The translations under genes and the position numbers were made by a program. From the NCBI GenBank assembly GCA_002898935.1, contig BEII01000064.1, positions 1 to 7,615 of the forward strand: a DNA stretch of 7,615 nucleotides. The letters run 5' to 3'. Below are positions 1 through 7,168 of the stretch, one piece after another (the first letter of the stretch is position 1; each line of letters opens with the position of its first letter). The DNA comes from a bacterium HR32. GTDB taxonomy: Bacteria; Sysuimicrobiota; Sysuimicrobiia; Sysuimicrobiales; Sysuimicrobiaceae. Under the pieces are notes generated by a model, which saw only the letters and a list, made by a program, of their open reading frames with translations, was not told the DNA's origin and did no database searches.

Positions 1-1
1 C

Positions 2-142
2 CGATCCCGGACCGTGGGTGACCCCGAGGCTGTGGCTCGACACCTGGGCTACGTCCCTCAGACCCCCTTGGACGAAGGCCTCCGGCGTACCGTGGAGTGG
101 TACCGGATGCGCTCCAGGGCGGCTGCGCAAGTGGCGGTCTAA
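2..142 (+). CDS. NAD-dependent epimerase/dehydratase, C-terminal fragment
   Basis: This is the last 46 codons of a gene that enters from the left edge, open in frame 2 and ending at TAA 140-142. The peptide contains GDPEAVARHLGYVPQTPLDE followed by GLRRTVEWYR. That is the usual ending of extended short-chain dehydrogenases that act on nucleotide sugars (UDP-glucose 4-epimerase / dTDP-glucose dehydratase / UDP-glucuronate epimerase-like): an 'LGY-P-t-LeeGL-tv-WYr' tail that closes the substrate-binding domain. The NAD-binding Rossmann part lies outside the window, so the exact sugar cannot be named. The downstream glycosyltransferase start is only 17 nt away, so the two are probably co-transcribed. 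A nucleotide-sugar epimerase at the head of a glycosyltransferase operon would supply a donor sugar (inference). The family call is from a short tail only and could be confused between epimerase subfamilies. Confidence 0.8.
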   Translation, partial: RSRTVGDPEAVARHLGYVPQTPLDEGLRRTVEWYRMRSRAAAQVAV

Positions 143-147
143 GCGCT

Positions 148-154
148 GAGGAGA
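148..154 (+). promoter_or_regulatory. Ribosome binding site deciding the GTG start at 160
   Basis: GAGGAGA lies 5 nt before GTG 160, just after the stop of the upstream epimerase (TAA 140-142). It favours GTG 160 over the in-frame ATG 97. ATG 97 has no comparable purine run before it, would overlap the epimerase by 46 nt and would add 21 residues of non-conserved sequence before the first beta strand. Confidence 0.65.
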
Positions 155-159
155 GTCGC

Positions 160-1140
160 GTGGTCGAGGTGTCTGTAGTTGTGCCCGCTCGGAACGAGGC
201 GCCACGGATCCAGGCGTGCCTGCGGAGCCTACTGGCCCAGGACTACGCCAGGGAGGCGTACGAGGTGATCGTGGTGGACGACGCCTCCACGGACCGGACG
301 TCGGAGGTCGCCGCGAGTTTCGGCGTGAGGGTATTGCGGTGCCGCGGGGCGTCCTCTTCAGGCGGCGCTGCCGCCCGGAACCTGGGGGTGGCGTGTGCCC
401 GGGGAGAGGTCGTCGCCTTCACCGACGCAGACTGCGTAGCCGAACCGGACTGGCTCCGCAAGCTGGTGGCGTCCTTCAAAGACCTGACCGTAGGGGTGTG
501 CGGGGGAGACGTGATCGGTGTTGGGGAATCCCTTGTGGCCCGCTCCCTGGAGCGGTCGGGCGCGTTCCGGTTGGAATCGCTCTGGCGGGCGCAGCCGTGG
601 CCCATCTTCGTCACCGCGAACGTCGCCTACCGGAAGACGGTCTTTCACGTTCTGGGAGGATTCGACCCGTCCTTGAGGGCGGCCTCAGACCTGGAGATGA
701 CTTGGCGCGTGGCCAGGGACGGGCGCTTTCGCCTCGTGTGCTGTCCGGAGGCGGTCGTGTACCACCAGCACCCGGCCACGGTGCGCGGGTTGTACGAGCA
801 GTGGCGAGGCTACGGTGCGGCCAGAGCACGGGTGGTGGCCAAACTGGGGGGCCGCGCGGCGGTGCTGAGGGAGGGGTTGCATCAGGGCGGTGTGGCGCTC
901 AGCGCCAGTGTTGCCAGCCCGCTCCGCGTACTCCGACGCCTCGCCGCCGTCGGCCGCGGGGAAAGGGGGTACCCGGTATTCCCGTTTCTGGACGCCGTCC
1001 GGGCCGTGGGCTTCGCGACGGGATACTGGGTGGCCACCTTGGGGTGGAGCCCGGGCGGCAGCTGGCGGGAACGTGCATCCGAGGTTCATGCGGGTCCCTC
1101 CCGTGTGCCGTGGAGGGCGGGCTCGGAGGAACTCCGATGA
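160..1140 (+). CDS. Family 2 glycosyltransferase (GT-A fold)
   Basis: The product is 326 aa from GTG 160 and is predicted to transfer a sugar from a nucleotide donor to a lipid-linked or growing glycan acceptor at the inner face of the membrane. Visible GT2 landmarks are the first strand VSVVVPARNE (residues 4-13), the nucleotide-binding VVDDASTDRT (38-47), ARNLG (72-76), and the metal-binding DXD in FTDADC (D89-A-D91). FDPSLRAASDLEMTWRV (168-184) carries a likely catalytic-base acid (D177 or E179). A late YEQWRGYG segment and a weakly hydrophobic C-terminal stretch (about 271-296) may aid membrane association; no clear signal peptide is present. Length is normal for single-domain bacterial GT2 enzymes. 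The stop codon overlaps the next gene's ATG (ATGA), so translation is probably coupled. Donor and acceptor cannot be told from sequence. An in-frame ATG at 97 is an alternative start but is less likely. Confidence 0.9.
   Translation: MVEVSVVVPARNEAPRIQACLRSLLAQDYAREAYEVIVVDDASTDRTSEVAASFGVRVLRCRGASSSGGAAARNLGVACARGEVVAFTDADCVAEPDWLRKLVASFKDLTVGVCGGDVIGVGESLVARSLERSGAFRLESLWRAQPWPIFVTANVAYRKTVFHVLGGFDPSLRAASDLEMTWRVARDGRFRLVCCPEAVVYHQHPATVRGLYEQWRGYGAARARVVAKLGGRAAVLREGLHQGGVALSASVASPLRVLRRLAAVGRGERGYPVFPFLDAVRAVGFATGYWVATLGWSPGGSWRERASEVHAGPSRVPWRAGSEELR
1125..1130 (+). promoter_or_regulatory. Ribosome binding site for the second GT2 gene
   Basis: GGAGGA sits 6 nt upstream of ATG 1137, inside the last codons of the preceding gene. 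It supports 1137 as the true start although the reading frame stays open much further upstream (to about 216) as a GC-bias shadow of the first glycosyltransferase. Confidence 0.75.
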
Positions 1141-2177
1141 GCGAGGTCCGGGTGTCCGTGGTGGTACCCGCGTACAACGCGGAACGTACCCTGGGTGCCT
1201 GCCTGGAGGCGTTGACCCGGCAGGTCCGCCCCGCGGACGAGGTTGTGGTCGTGGACAACGGATCTACGGACGGCACTGCCGCCGTCGCGCAGGCCTTTTG
1301 CGGTCGGCTGTCGGGCCTCCGGGTGGTGGTCGAGCCGAGAGCCGGTGAAGCGGCCGCGCGGAACCGTGGATTGGAAGAGGCCAGGGGGGACGTGATCGCG
1401 TTCACCGACGCGGACTGCATTCCCCGCGAGGACTGGCTGGACCAGGCCGTGCGGGCTTTGGGGGCGTGGCCGGAGTGTGCGGCCGTCGCGGGGGAGGTGG
1501 CGGGGTACCGACCCGGCCGTCTGGTGGAGAAGTACCTGTCCGTGGCCGCCTTCCCGACGCCCCAGCAGCCGTGCGTCGTCTCCGGACTGGGCTTCCCTCC
1601 GCCCACCTTCTACACGGCGAACTTCGTGGTGAGGCGGACTGCGTTGGCGCGCGTGGGTCGCTTCGACGAGAGTCTCACCGTCGGCCTCGACGTGGACCTG
1701 TGCGTGCGGTTGCTGCGGGCCGGTTTCCCCATCGGATACCAGCCGGGAGCCGTGGTGGCGCACGTGCAGCGGGACTCGTTGCGCAAGATGATGCGGCGCC
1801 TGTTTCAGTACGGCGCGGGCGTCCCGGCCTGGTTCCGCAAGTACGCGGAGGCGGGGGTGTGGCTCACCCTGCCGGGCCGCCGGGCGGTCCGCATCTCCTG
1901 GATGCCGTGGCGGGGCTGGGTGAACCTGTCCACGCCAGACCGCTTCGTCTTTACCCTCGGCCTGGCTACCGTGGCGGAGCCCTGGCTCGGCGTGGTGCTC
2001 CTGGCCTACCTGGGCCGGCTGGGATGGAAGCTGATGGGCGTCGCGCGCCGCCGGGAGGTCGCTCTCGCACCGTGGGAACTTCCGGCGGTACTGCTCCTGC
2101 ACGTGGTGGAGTTCGCCGTGTTCACCGCGGGGAGCATATCCGGTTCGCTGCGCCAGCGCGTCCTCTGCGTGGTGTGA
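1137..2177 (+). CDS. Family 2 glycosyltransferase with C-terminal membrane segments
   Basis: The product is 346 aa and a predicted GT-A fold glycosyltransferase. Motifs in order are VRVSVVVPAYNAE (4-16), VVVDNGSTDGT (37-47), AAARNRGLEEARGD (72-85), and the DXD in FTDADC (D91-A-D93). FDESLTVGLDVDLCVRLL follows, in which the usual glutamate of the 'ED' motif is replaced by leucine while the aspartates are kept. Two hydrophobic stretches near the C-terminus (about 270-293 and 315-338) look like membrane helices or a re-entrant hairpin, suggesting the enzyme is anchored at the inner membrane and works on a lipid-linked acceptor (inference). The ATG overlaps the previous stop by 4 nt, and asnB begins 7 nt after this stop. 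It shares the FTDADC block and general layout with the gene just upstream, but the rest has diverged strongly, so the two probably act at different linkages. Donor sugar and linkage are unknown. Confidence 0.9.
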   Translation: MSEVRVSVVVPAYNAERTLGACLEALTRQVRPADEVVVVDNGSTDGTAAVAQAFCGRLSGLRVVVEPRAGEAAARNRGLEEARGDVIAFTDADCIPREDWLDQAVRALGAWPECAAVAGEVAGYRPGRLVEKYLSVAAFPTPQQPCVVSGLGFPPPTFYTANFVVRRTALARVGRFDESLTVGLDVDLCVRLLRAGFPIGYQPGAVVAHVQRDSLRKMMRRLFQYGAGVPAWFRKYAEAGVWLTLPGRRAVRISWMPWRGWVNLSTPDRFVFTLGLATVAEPWLGVVLLAYLGRLGWKLMGVARRREVALAPWELPAVLLLHVVEFAVFTAGSISGSLRQRVLCVV

Positions 2178-2184
2178 GGCGGAG

Positions 2185-4086
2185 ATGTGCGGGATCTGCG
2201 GTGTCGTGGACCTGAAAACGACCCCGGTGGTCGACGGGGCGGTGTTGCGCCGGATGAACCGGGCGCTGCACCACCGGGGGCCGGACGAGGAAGGCTATCA
2301 CGAGGCGCCGCACGTGGCCCTGTCCATGTGCCGGCTGCGGGTCATCGACCCTTCCGGTGGCTCCCAGCCGATGACCAACGAAGACCGGACGGTCTGGCTC
2401 GTGTACAACGGCGAGGTGTACAACTTCCACCAGCTGCGGGCCGAGTTGGAGGCCCGCGGCCACCGCTTCCGGACCCGTTCGGACACCGAGGTGATCGTGC
2501 ACGCGTACGAGGCCTTCGGCGTGGACTGTGTCCGGAGGCTGCGCGGGATGTTTGCCTTCGCCCTGTGGGACGCCGCGCGGGAGCGGCTCGTGCTCGCGCG
2601 GGACCGGCTCGGGATCAAGCCCCTGTACTACCAGCAACGGGGCGACCGAATCGCCTTCGCGTCGGAGCTCAAGGCGCTCCTTCAGCTCCCGGACGTGGGG
2701 CGGCAGCTGGAGCCACAAGCCCTGGACCTGTACCTCACGTACGGGTACATCCCGAGCCCGCACACCGCGTTCCGCGGCGTCCGGAAGCTGCCGCCGGGTC
2801 ACCGGCTGGTCTTGGAACGTTCCGGCCTGAGGGTGGAGCGCTACTGGGACTTCGTCCCCGCGGAGCGGGCGTCCAGGAGCTTGCGGGAGTACGTGGCGGA
2901 GCTGCGGGGACGGCTGCGGGAGGCGGTGCGTTCCCACCTGGTGAGCGACGTGCCCGTGGGGGCCTTCCTCAGCGGCGGGCTGGACAGCAGTACGGTGGTC
3001 GCCTTGATGAGCCTGGAGGGCGCTCACCCCGTGCGGACGTTCTCCATCGGCTTCCGGGAAGCTCACTTCGACGAGCTCCCCGATGCGCGTCAGGTGGCGG
3101 AGCGGTACGGAACGCAGCACCGCGAGCTGGTGGTGGAACCCGGGGTGGCCGGGCGGCTGCCGGAGCTGTTGACCCACTTCGACGAGCCCTTCGGAGACTC
3201 GTCCGCTATCCCGACCTACCTGGTCTCGGAACTCGCGCGGCAGGACGTCACGGTGGTCCTGACGGGGGACGGCGGGGACGAGGTCTTCTGCGGCTACGAG
3301 TGGCAGCGGCGGTACGAGATGCTGAAGCCCCTGTACCGCCTGCCGGCCGCGCTCCGGGCCCGGGCGCCCCGGCTGGCCGGGCTCCTGCCTGCGGGCCCGT
3401 GGCGGCAGCGTGCCAGCGGGCTACTCACGGACGTCAGCCTGAGCCCTTCGGAAGGGTACTTGCGTCGGATGACGCTGTTCGGCGCGTCGCAGCGGCGCGA
3501 GCTGTACCACGGTGACCTCCGCAGGACCCTCGACGGCCATGACAGCCTGGACGCCCTCCGGGCGTGGCTGGACGCTCTGCCTGAAGCCGACTTCCGGAAC
3601 CGGATGCTGTACGCGGACACGCACTTCTACTGCCCGGAGGACTGCCTCACGAAGGTGGACCGCATGACCATGGCCTGGTCGCTGGAAGCGCGGGTCCCGC
3701 TGCTGGACCACGAAGTGGTGGAGTTCATGGCCACGGTGCCGCCGGAGTGGAAACTCCGCGGGTTCACCTCCAAGTACCTGCTTCGCAGGGCGCTCGCAGA
3801 CCTCTTGCCCCCTGCCCTCCTGCGGAAGCGCAAGCAGGGGTTCAGTGTCCCCGTGGGCCCGTGGCTGCGAGGCCCCCTCTACGAGTTGGCGGCGGACCTG
3901 TTACTGGACACGCGGGCCGCAGGACGCGGCTGGTTGCGGCCGGAGGCGGTGCGCCGGCTGTTGGACGAGCACCGGGATGGCCGCGCCGACCACGGACACC
4001 GTCTGTACGCCTTGTTGGGCCTCGAGGTCTGGGCGCGGCAGTACCTGGACCGGGTGCCCGGCTCCGCAGCCCCGGTCGGGGTGTGA
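2185..4086 (+). CDS. asnB: Asparagine synthase (glutamine-hydrolysing) / glycan amidotransferase
   Basis: The product is 633 aa, the normal size for bacterial AsnB-type enzymes. The N-terminal class II glutaminase domain begins MCGICGVVD, with Cys2 as nucleophile after Met removal, which fixes the start at ATG 2185. It continues with RGPD (31-34), QPM (61-63), NGE (75-77) and SDTE (99-102). The C-terminal ATP-pyrophosphatase (synthase) domain has the PP-loop SGGLDSS (263-269), LTGDGGDEVFCGY (359-371) and TKVDRM (489-494), so both half-reactions look intact: ammonia from glutamine is channelled to an AMP-activated carboxylate. The family's textbook product is asparagine. Members inside glycosyltransferase operons are often thought to amidate sugar carboxylates or related groups, so a decorating role here is plausible but inferred. 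The gene lies 7 nt after the upstream GT2 and is followed almost without a gap by a GT4 gene. The ribosome binding site is weak (GGCGGAG directly before ATG), suggesting translational coupling. Confidence 0.93.
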   Translation: MCGICGVVDLKTTPVVDGAVLRRMNRALHHRGPDEEGYHEAPHVALSMCRLRVIDPSGGSQPMTNEDRTVWLVYNGEVYNFHQLRAELEARGHRFRTRSDTEVIVHAYEAFGVDCVRRLRGMFAFALWDAARERLVLARDRLGIKPLYYQQRGDRIAFASELKALLQLPDVGRQLEPQALDLYLTYGYIPSPHTAFRGVRKLPPGHRLVLERSGLRVERYWDFVPAERASRSLREYVAELRGRLREAVRSHLVSDVPVGAFLSGGLDSSTVVALMSLEGAHPVRTFSIGFREAHFDELPDARQVAERYGTQHRELVVEPGVAGRLPELLTHFDEPFGDSSAIPTYLVSELARQDVTVVLTGDGGDEVFCGYEWQRRYEMLKPLYRLPAALRARAPRLAGLLPAGPWRQRASGLLTDVSLSPSEGYLRRMTLFGASQRRELYHGDLRRTLDGHDSLDALRAWLDALPEADFRNRMLYADTHFYCPEDCLTKVDRMTMAWSLEARVPLLDHEVVEFMATVPPEWKLRGFTSKYLLRRALADLLPPALLRKRKQGFSVPVGPWLRGPLYELAADLLLDTRAAGRGWLRPEAVRRLLDEHRDGRADHGHRLYALLGLEVWARQYLDRVPGSAAPVGV

Positions 4087-4088
4087 CC

Positions 4089-5282
4089 GTGCGCATGCTG
4101 CTGGTCACCGAGTACTTCGCCCCCCACCCGGGCGGCACCGCTGTCTACTACTACGAGCTCACCCGCCGCATGCCCGAGGTGCAGTGGACGGTGGTGGCGC
4201 GACGGCACCCCCACGCCGCCGGGTTCGACCGAAGGCAACCCTTTCGGATCGTCCGGACCCCCTTCCTCCCCATCCCGAAGGTCCGGATGGTGGTGGAGTG
4301 GCTCACGCACCTGCTGGTGGCGCTGTGGATCACCGTGCGGGACCGGGTAGACGTCCTGCACGCCGGCCAGCTCTTCCCGGTCGGCCTGGCGGTGTACGTG
4401 GTCCACCGGCTGACGGGCGTGCCCTACGTCACGTACGTACACGGGGAGGAGCTCACCACCTTGGGCCGGAGGCCGGTGGCGGGGTGGGCCATCCGGAAGG
4501 TCCTGGCCCGCGCAGGGGCCGTCTTTGTGAACAGCCGGTTCACGTGGGGACAGGTGCGAGGGTTCGGGGTCCCGGAGACCCGGATCCGCCTCGCCCGGCC
4601 CGGTGTAGACCTGGTGCGGTTCCGACCCACGGACGGTGCGTGGCTGCGGGCGCGCTACGGAGCCCGCGACAACAGGGTGTTGCTGACCGTCGGCCGGTTG
4701 ATCCCGCGCAAGGGCCAGGACACCGTCATCCGCATCCTGCCTGAGGTGGCGCGTCACGTCCCCGTAGTGTACTGGGTCGCAGGCGAAGGGACGCAGGCAG
4801 AACAGCGGCGCCTGGAGGCCATCGCGGAGGAACACGGCGTGCAGGACCGGGTCCGGTTTCTCGGGGCGGTGGCGGACTCGGAACTTCCGGCCCTGTACTC
4901 CGCCTGCGACGTCTTCGTCATGCTGAACCGCAAGACCCCAGACGGCGACGTGGAAGGGTTCGGGATGGTGTTCCTGGAGGCCGGGGCCTGCGGCAGGCCG
5001 GTGGTCGGCGGCGCCTCTGGGGGCGCCGTGGAAGCCGTACGCCACGCCGTGACCGGGTACCTGGTCCCCGAAGGGGACGGCGCCGCCGCAGTCCGTGCTC
5101 TGGTGAGCCTCCTCCGAGACCCTGAGTCGAGGGAGCGGATGGGTGAGGCGGGACGGCGGTTCGCCGCCCGGCACGCGTGGGAGCGGCGTGCTCAACGCGT
5201 GCAAGCGATCTGCGCGCTGCTGCGCGCGAGGCACAGGAAGGCGACCGCCCCACGCGGGAGGCTGGTGGAATGGCCGCCGTAG
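4089..5282 (+). CDS. Family 4 glycosyltransferase (GT-B fold, PimB-like)
   Basis: The product is about 397 aa and a predicted retaining glycosyltransferase. The N-terminal Rossmann domain opens with MLLVTEYFAPHPGGTA, giving a glycine loop at G15-G16. YVHGEEL (H118, E120, E121) is the conserved acceptor-side histidine loop. The C-terminal domain shows VGRLIPRKGQD (R203 and K208, expected to contact the donor phosphates) and the GT4 signature E-x7-E in DVEGFGMVFLEAGACGRPV (E289 and E297). It ends with a helix that folds back. The DGDVEGFG-FLEA pattern and HGEE loop resemble mannosyltransferases of the PimB type and related GDP- or UDP-sugar enzymes, but the donor cannot be fixed. There is no signal peptide, so it is cytoplasmic or peripheral. 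The start is uncertain among GTG 4083 (overlapping the asnB stop as GTGA), GTG 4089 (GGGG run 7 nt upstream, chosen) and ATG 4095. The 3' end overlaps the next gene by 13 nt. Confidence 0.9.
   Translation: MRMLLVTEYFAPHPGGTAVYYYELTRRMPEVQWTVVARRHPHAAGFDRRQPFRIVRTPFLPIPKVRMVVEWLTHLLVALWITVRDRVDVLHAGQLFPVGLAVYVVHRLTGVPYVTYVHGEELTTLGRRPVAGWAIRKVLARAGAVFVNSRFTWGQVRGFGVPETRIRLARPGVDLVRFRPTDGAWLRARYGARDNRVLLTVGRLIPRKGQDTVIRILPEVARHVPVVYWVAGEGTQAEQRRLEAIAEEHGVQDRVRFLGAVADSELPALYSACDVFVMLNRKTPDGDVEGFGMVFLEAGACGRPVVGGASGGAVEAVRHAVTGYLVPEGDGAAAVRALVSLLRDPESRERMGEAGRRFAARHAWERRAQRVQAICALLRARHRKATAPRGRLVEWPP
5256..5261 (+). promoter_or_regulatory. Ribosome binding site for the toroid-protein gene
   Basis: GGGAGG lies 8 nt before ATG 5270, within the end of the GT4 gene. 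It identifies 5270 as the start although the frame is open upstream to 5177. The upstream 31 codons overlap the GT4 coding sequence and look like a shadow. Confidence 0.7.
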
Positions 5283-7168
5283 TCTCGACGGTGTACGACC
5301 CCCAGGCTGCAGCGCGCAGGTTGTTGCGCCGCCTCGCGGACTGCCAGGAGCCAAGCGGAAACCTGCGGGACCCGCTGACGGGAGAAGCGCTCGCGCCCTC
5401 CCACTACGCGGCGAGCCTGTTCGCCGGGGCGTGCGCGGTCTGTGGGGAAGCCGAGCTACAGGCGCCTGCAGAGCGGGCGGTCCGGTACTTCCTCGGATTG
5501 CACCCTTCCCAGCGGGGCGCGCACGAGCTGAACAACCTCGGGCTCCTGGCAGCGTACCGCGCGTGGGCCAGGCAAGGCGGCCGCGACGGCCTGTGCGAGC
5601 GACTGCGCGAATACCTGATGCGGATGCCGTTCGCGTCGCTCGAAGGTCGGGCCACGAACAACTGGCACGCCATGCGAGCCGTGTGCCTCCTCCAACGAGG
5701 GATGGCCTGCAACCGGCCGACAGACGTGGAGGCGGCATTACGCTGCCTCCGCAGGGACGTTTTGCCGCTGCAGGACGAGGCGGGCCTGTGGGCCGACTAC
5801 CCGCCGGGCGGCGGGCTGCGGCGGTGTACGCCGCTCACCTACCACGCCAAGTTCTGCGCCATGCTCGCCATGTTCGTGCGGGACTTGCAGGACGGACAGG
5901 CGGCGGACGCGCTGCGGAGAGGGGTCGTCGCCCTGGCCGACCTGTGCGCCCCCGACGGCGAGACGCTGTACTTCGGGAGGAGCTGCAACTCGTTGTACGG
6001 GTACGCCGCCGCCCTGTACGCCACGAGCGTGGCGCTCGCCCTGGGCGTGGCCCAGGAGGAAGAGCGAGCCGCGGTAGCCTGGGCGGCGGACAGGATCCGG
6101 GAGTTCCTCGCACGCCTAGTGCGCCCCGACGGCAGTTTCCGCACGTTCCCGACCCCCTTCGAGCGGGAGCGCTTGGGCTGGGACGACTACGTGCACCGGC
6201 TGGACTACGCGGCCTTCGCCGCCTTGCTCATGGTCCAGGCGCCCCCGGTCTCCGGCGAAGTTCCCGCGCGCCGGCGCAGGCGCTGGGAGGCGCGAGAAGC
6301 AGGGCTGTGGGCGGAGGAGGACGGGCACCGCTTTGCGGCGTTCGCGACCCGCGGGCAGTTCCACCCGGGCTCGTACCTGTTCGTGGACGGACGGTCGAGC
6401 GGGATGCAGGTCCTCGCGTGGAAAGACGCGGGGCGTACCGTGGTGCCGCCCCCTCCCCACGAAATGGGTAGTCCCGCCGACCCGGGCTGGGTCGGGTTCA
6501 TGCCTGTCGCCGAAGTCGCCGCGAGGTCCTGGGCGGTCAGGACCTACGACGACGTGCGGACCTTCCCGTCTCCCGCGGGTGTGGGGTTCGTTGGCCGAGG
6601 AGTACCTTTAAGCCTGCACACCACTGCCACGCACCGGGCTGCCCGGCGGGCCGAGGGGAACTTCTGGTTGACTTGGGCGCTGCGGGGTGTCCGCGGAGTG
6701 GCGACACGGCTCCGGGTACAGCCACCCGGCGCGTACCGCGAGGTCGCCCTGGCGGGCGCCGAGGTCCGACGGGCCCTGGTATGGTTCCGCGAGGAGGGGT
6801 GCCTGGTGGCGGTGGACCGCTTCGACGGGCCGGCAGGGGCCACGTGGGGGACGGTGCGACTCGCCGTGCCAGCAGTCCCCCTCGACGGCGTCCTCCGCTT
6901 CGACCACCGAGGTCTCCGCGGGCAGGTGCGGTTTCTGCTCGGGGTCACCGGGCCGCCGGAGGTGAGAGAGGTCTTCACGAGCAACGGGTTGGCCTACGTC
7001 GTCCGCTATCGCCTCCGTCCGGGGACCCCGGCCGTCGTCGCGGTGGCCGTAGGAGACGCAGACCCGTGGTGCGAGGCTACGGACTCGGCGGTGCGGGTGG
7101 GTGTTCGAGACCGGGCCGCGGTGGTGGACCTGGAAGGGCTGGAGGTACGGTGGTGGTCAGCGTCGTGA
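5270..7168 (+). CDS. Predicted alpha/alpha-toroid plus beta-sandwich protein, possible polysaccharide lyase/hydrolase relative
   Basis: The product is 632 aa and I do not recognise a named family with certainty. Residues about 10-330 are rich in repeating amphipathic helices with motifs typical of (alpha/alpha) barrels: HELNNLG (85-91), TNNWHAMR (129-136), LTYHAKF (189-195), FGRSCNSLYGY (235-245) and a DDYVHRLDYAAF segment. Residues about 345-632 are rich in short beta strands (for example GQFHPGSYLFVDGRSSGMQV). That helical-toroid then beta-sandwich order is the architecture of heparinase II/III-like and other polysaccharide lyases. The FGRS-N-L-Y block also resembles the DUF2264-type motif. 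H133, Y191, H192, R237 and Y243 are candidate active-site residues (inference). No signal peptide, lipobox or membrane helix is visible, so the protein appears cytoplasmic, unusual for a degradative lyase. The gene overlaps the GT4 gene and the following GT2 gene, arguing for a role in making, trimming or epimerising the glycan. Alternatives are a glycoside hydrolase-like or non-catalytic scaffold protein. Confidence 0.6.
   Translation: MAAVVSTVYDPQAAARRLLRRLADCQEPSGNLRDPLTGEALAPSHYAASLFAGACAVCGEAELQAPAERAVRYFLGLHPSQRGAHELNNLGLLAAYRAWARQGGRDGLCERLREYLMRMPFASLEGRATNNWHAMRAVCLLQRGMACNRPTDVEAALRCLRRDVLPLQDEAGLWADYPPGGGLRRCTPLTYHAKFCAMLAMFVRDLQDGQAADALRRGVVALADLCAPDGETLYFGRSCNSLYGYAAALYATSVALALGVAQEEERAAVAWAADRIREFLARLVRPDGSFRTFPTPFERERLGWDDYVHRLDYAAFAALLMVQAPPVSGEVPARRRRRWEAREAGLWAEEDGHRFAAFATRGQFHPGSYLFVDGRSSGMQVLAWKDAGRTVVPPPPHEMGSPADPGWVGFMPVAEVAARSWAVRTYDDVRTFPSPAGVGFVGRGVPLSLHTTATHRAARRAEGNFWLTWALRGVRGVATRLRVQPPGAYREVALAGAEVRRALVWFREEGCLVAVDRFDGPAGATWGTVRLAVPAVPLDGVLRFDHRGLRGQVRFLLGVTGPPEVREVFTSNGLAYVVRYRLRPGTPAVVAVAVGDADPWCEATDSAVRVGVRDRAAVVDLEGLEVRWWSAS
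7141..7145 (+). promoter_or_regulatory. Ribosome binding site for the third GT2 gene
   Basis: GGAGG lies inside the last codons of the toroid gene, 7 nt before GTG 7153 and 4 nt before the alternative GTG 7150. The spacing favours 7153, giving an N-terminus that starts at once with the first beta strand. Confidence 0.65.

Noticed and set aside
216..1136. Upstream extension of the second glycosyltransferase frame to ATG 216
   Set aside because: The extension is an Arg/Gly-rich shadow of the first glycosyltransferase. GGAGGA plus ATG 1137 and the conserved first strand VSVVVPAYN mark the real start.
4425..4442. Near-palindromic TACGTCACGTACGTAC
   Set aside because: It falls in the codons for YVTYVH of the GT4 gene; repeated TAC/GTA codons explain it, with no sign of an operator.
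5005..5030. Inverted/direct repeat of GGCGCC around TCTGGG, hairpin-like
   Set aside because: It encodes the conserved GGASGG turn of the GT4 enzyme and lies within the coding sequence. No T-run follows, so there is no case for a terminator.
3879..5738. A 619-codon open frame on the minus strand, and other long minus-strand frames (for example 1086-2102 and 2122-3177)
   Set aside because: They lie antisense to genes with clear family motifs, have low-complexity Arg/Pro/Gly/Ala/His composition and no recognisable motifs. Long antisense frames are expected in DNA with strong G/C third-position bias.
5143..6471. A 442-codon plus-strand frame over the GT4 end and toroid gene
   Set aside because: It is out of frame with both motif-bearing genes and its translation is rich in Arg, Gly, Pro and Ala without domain signals.
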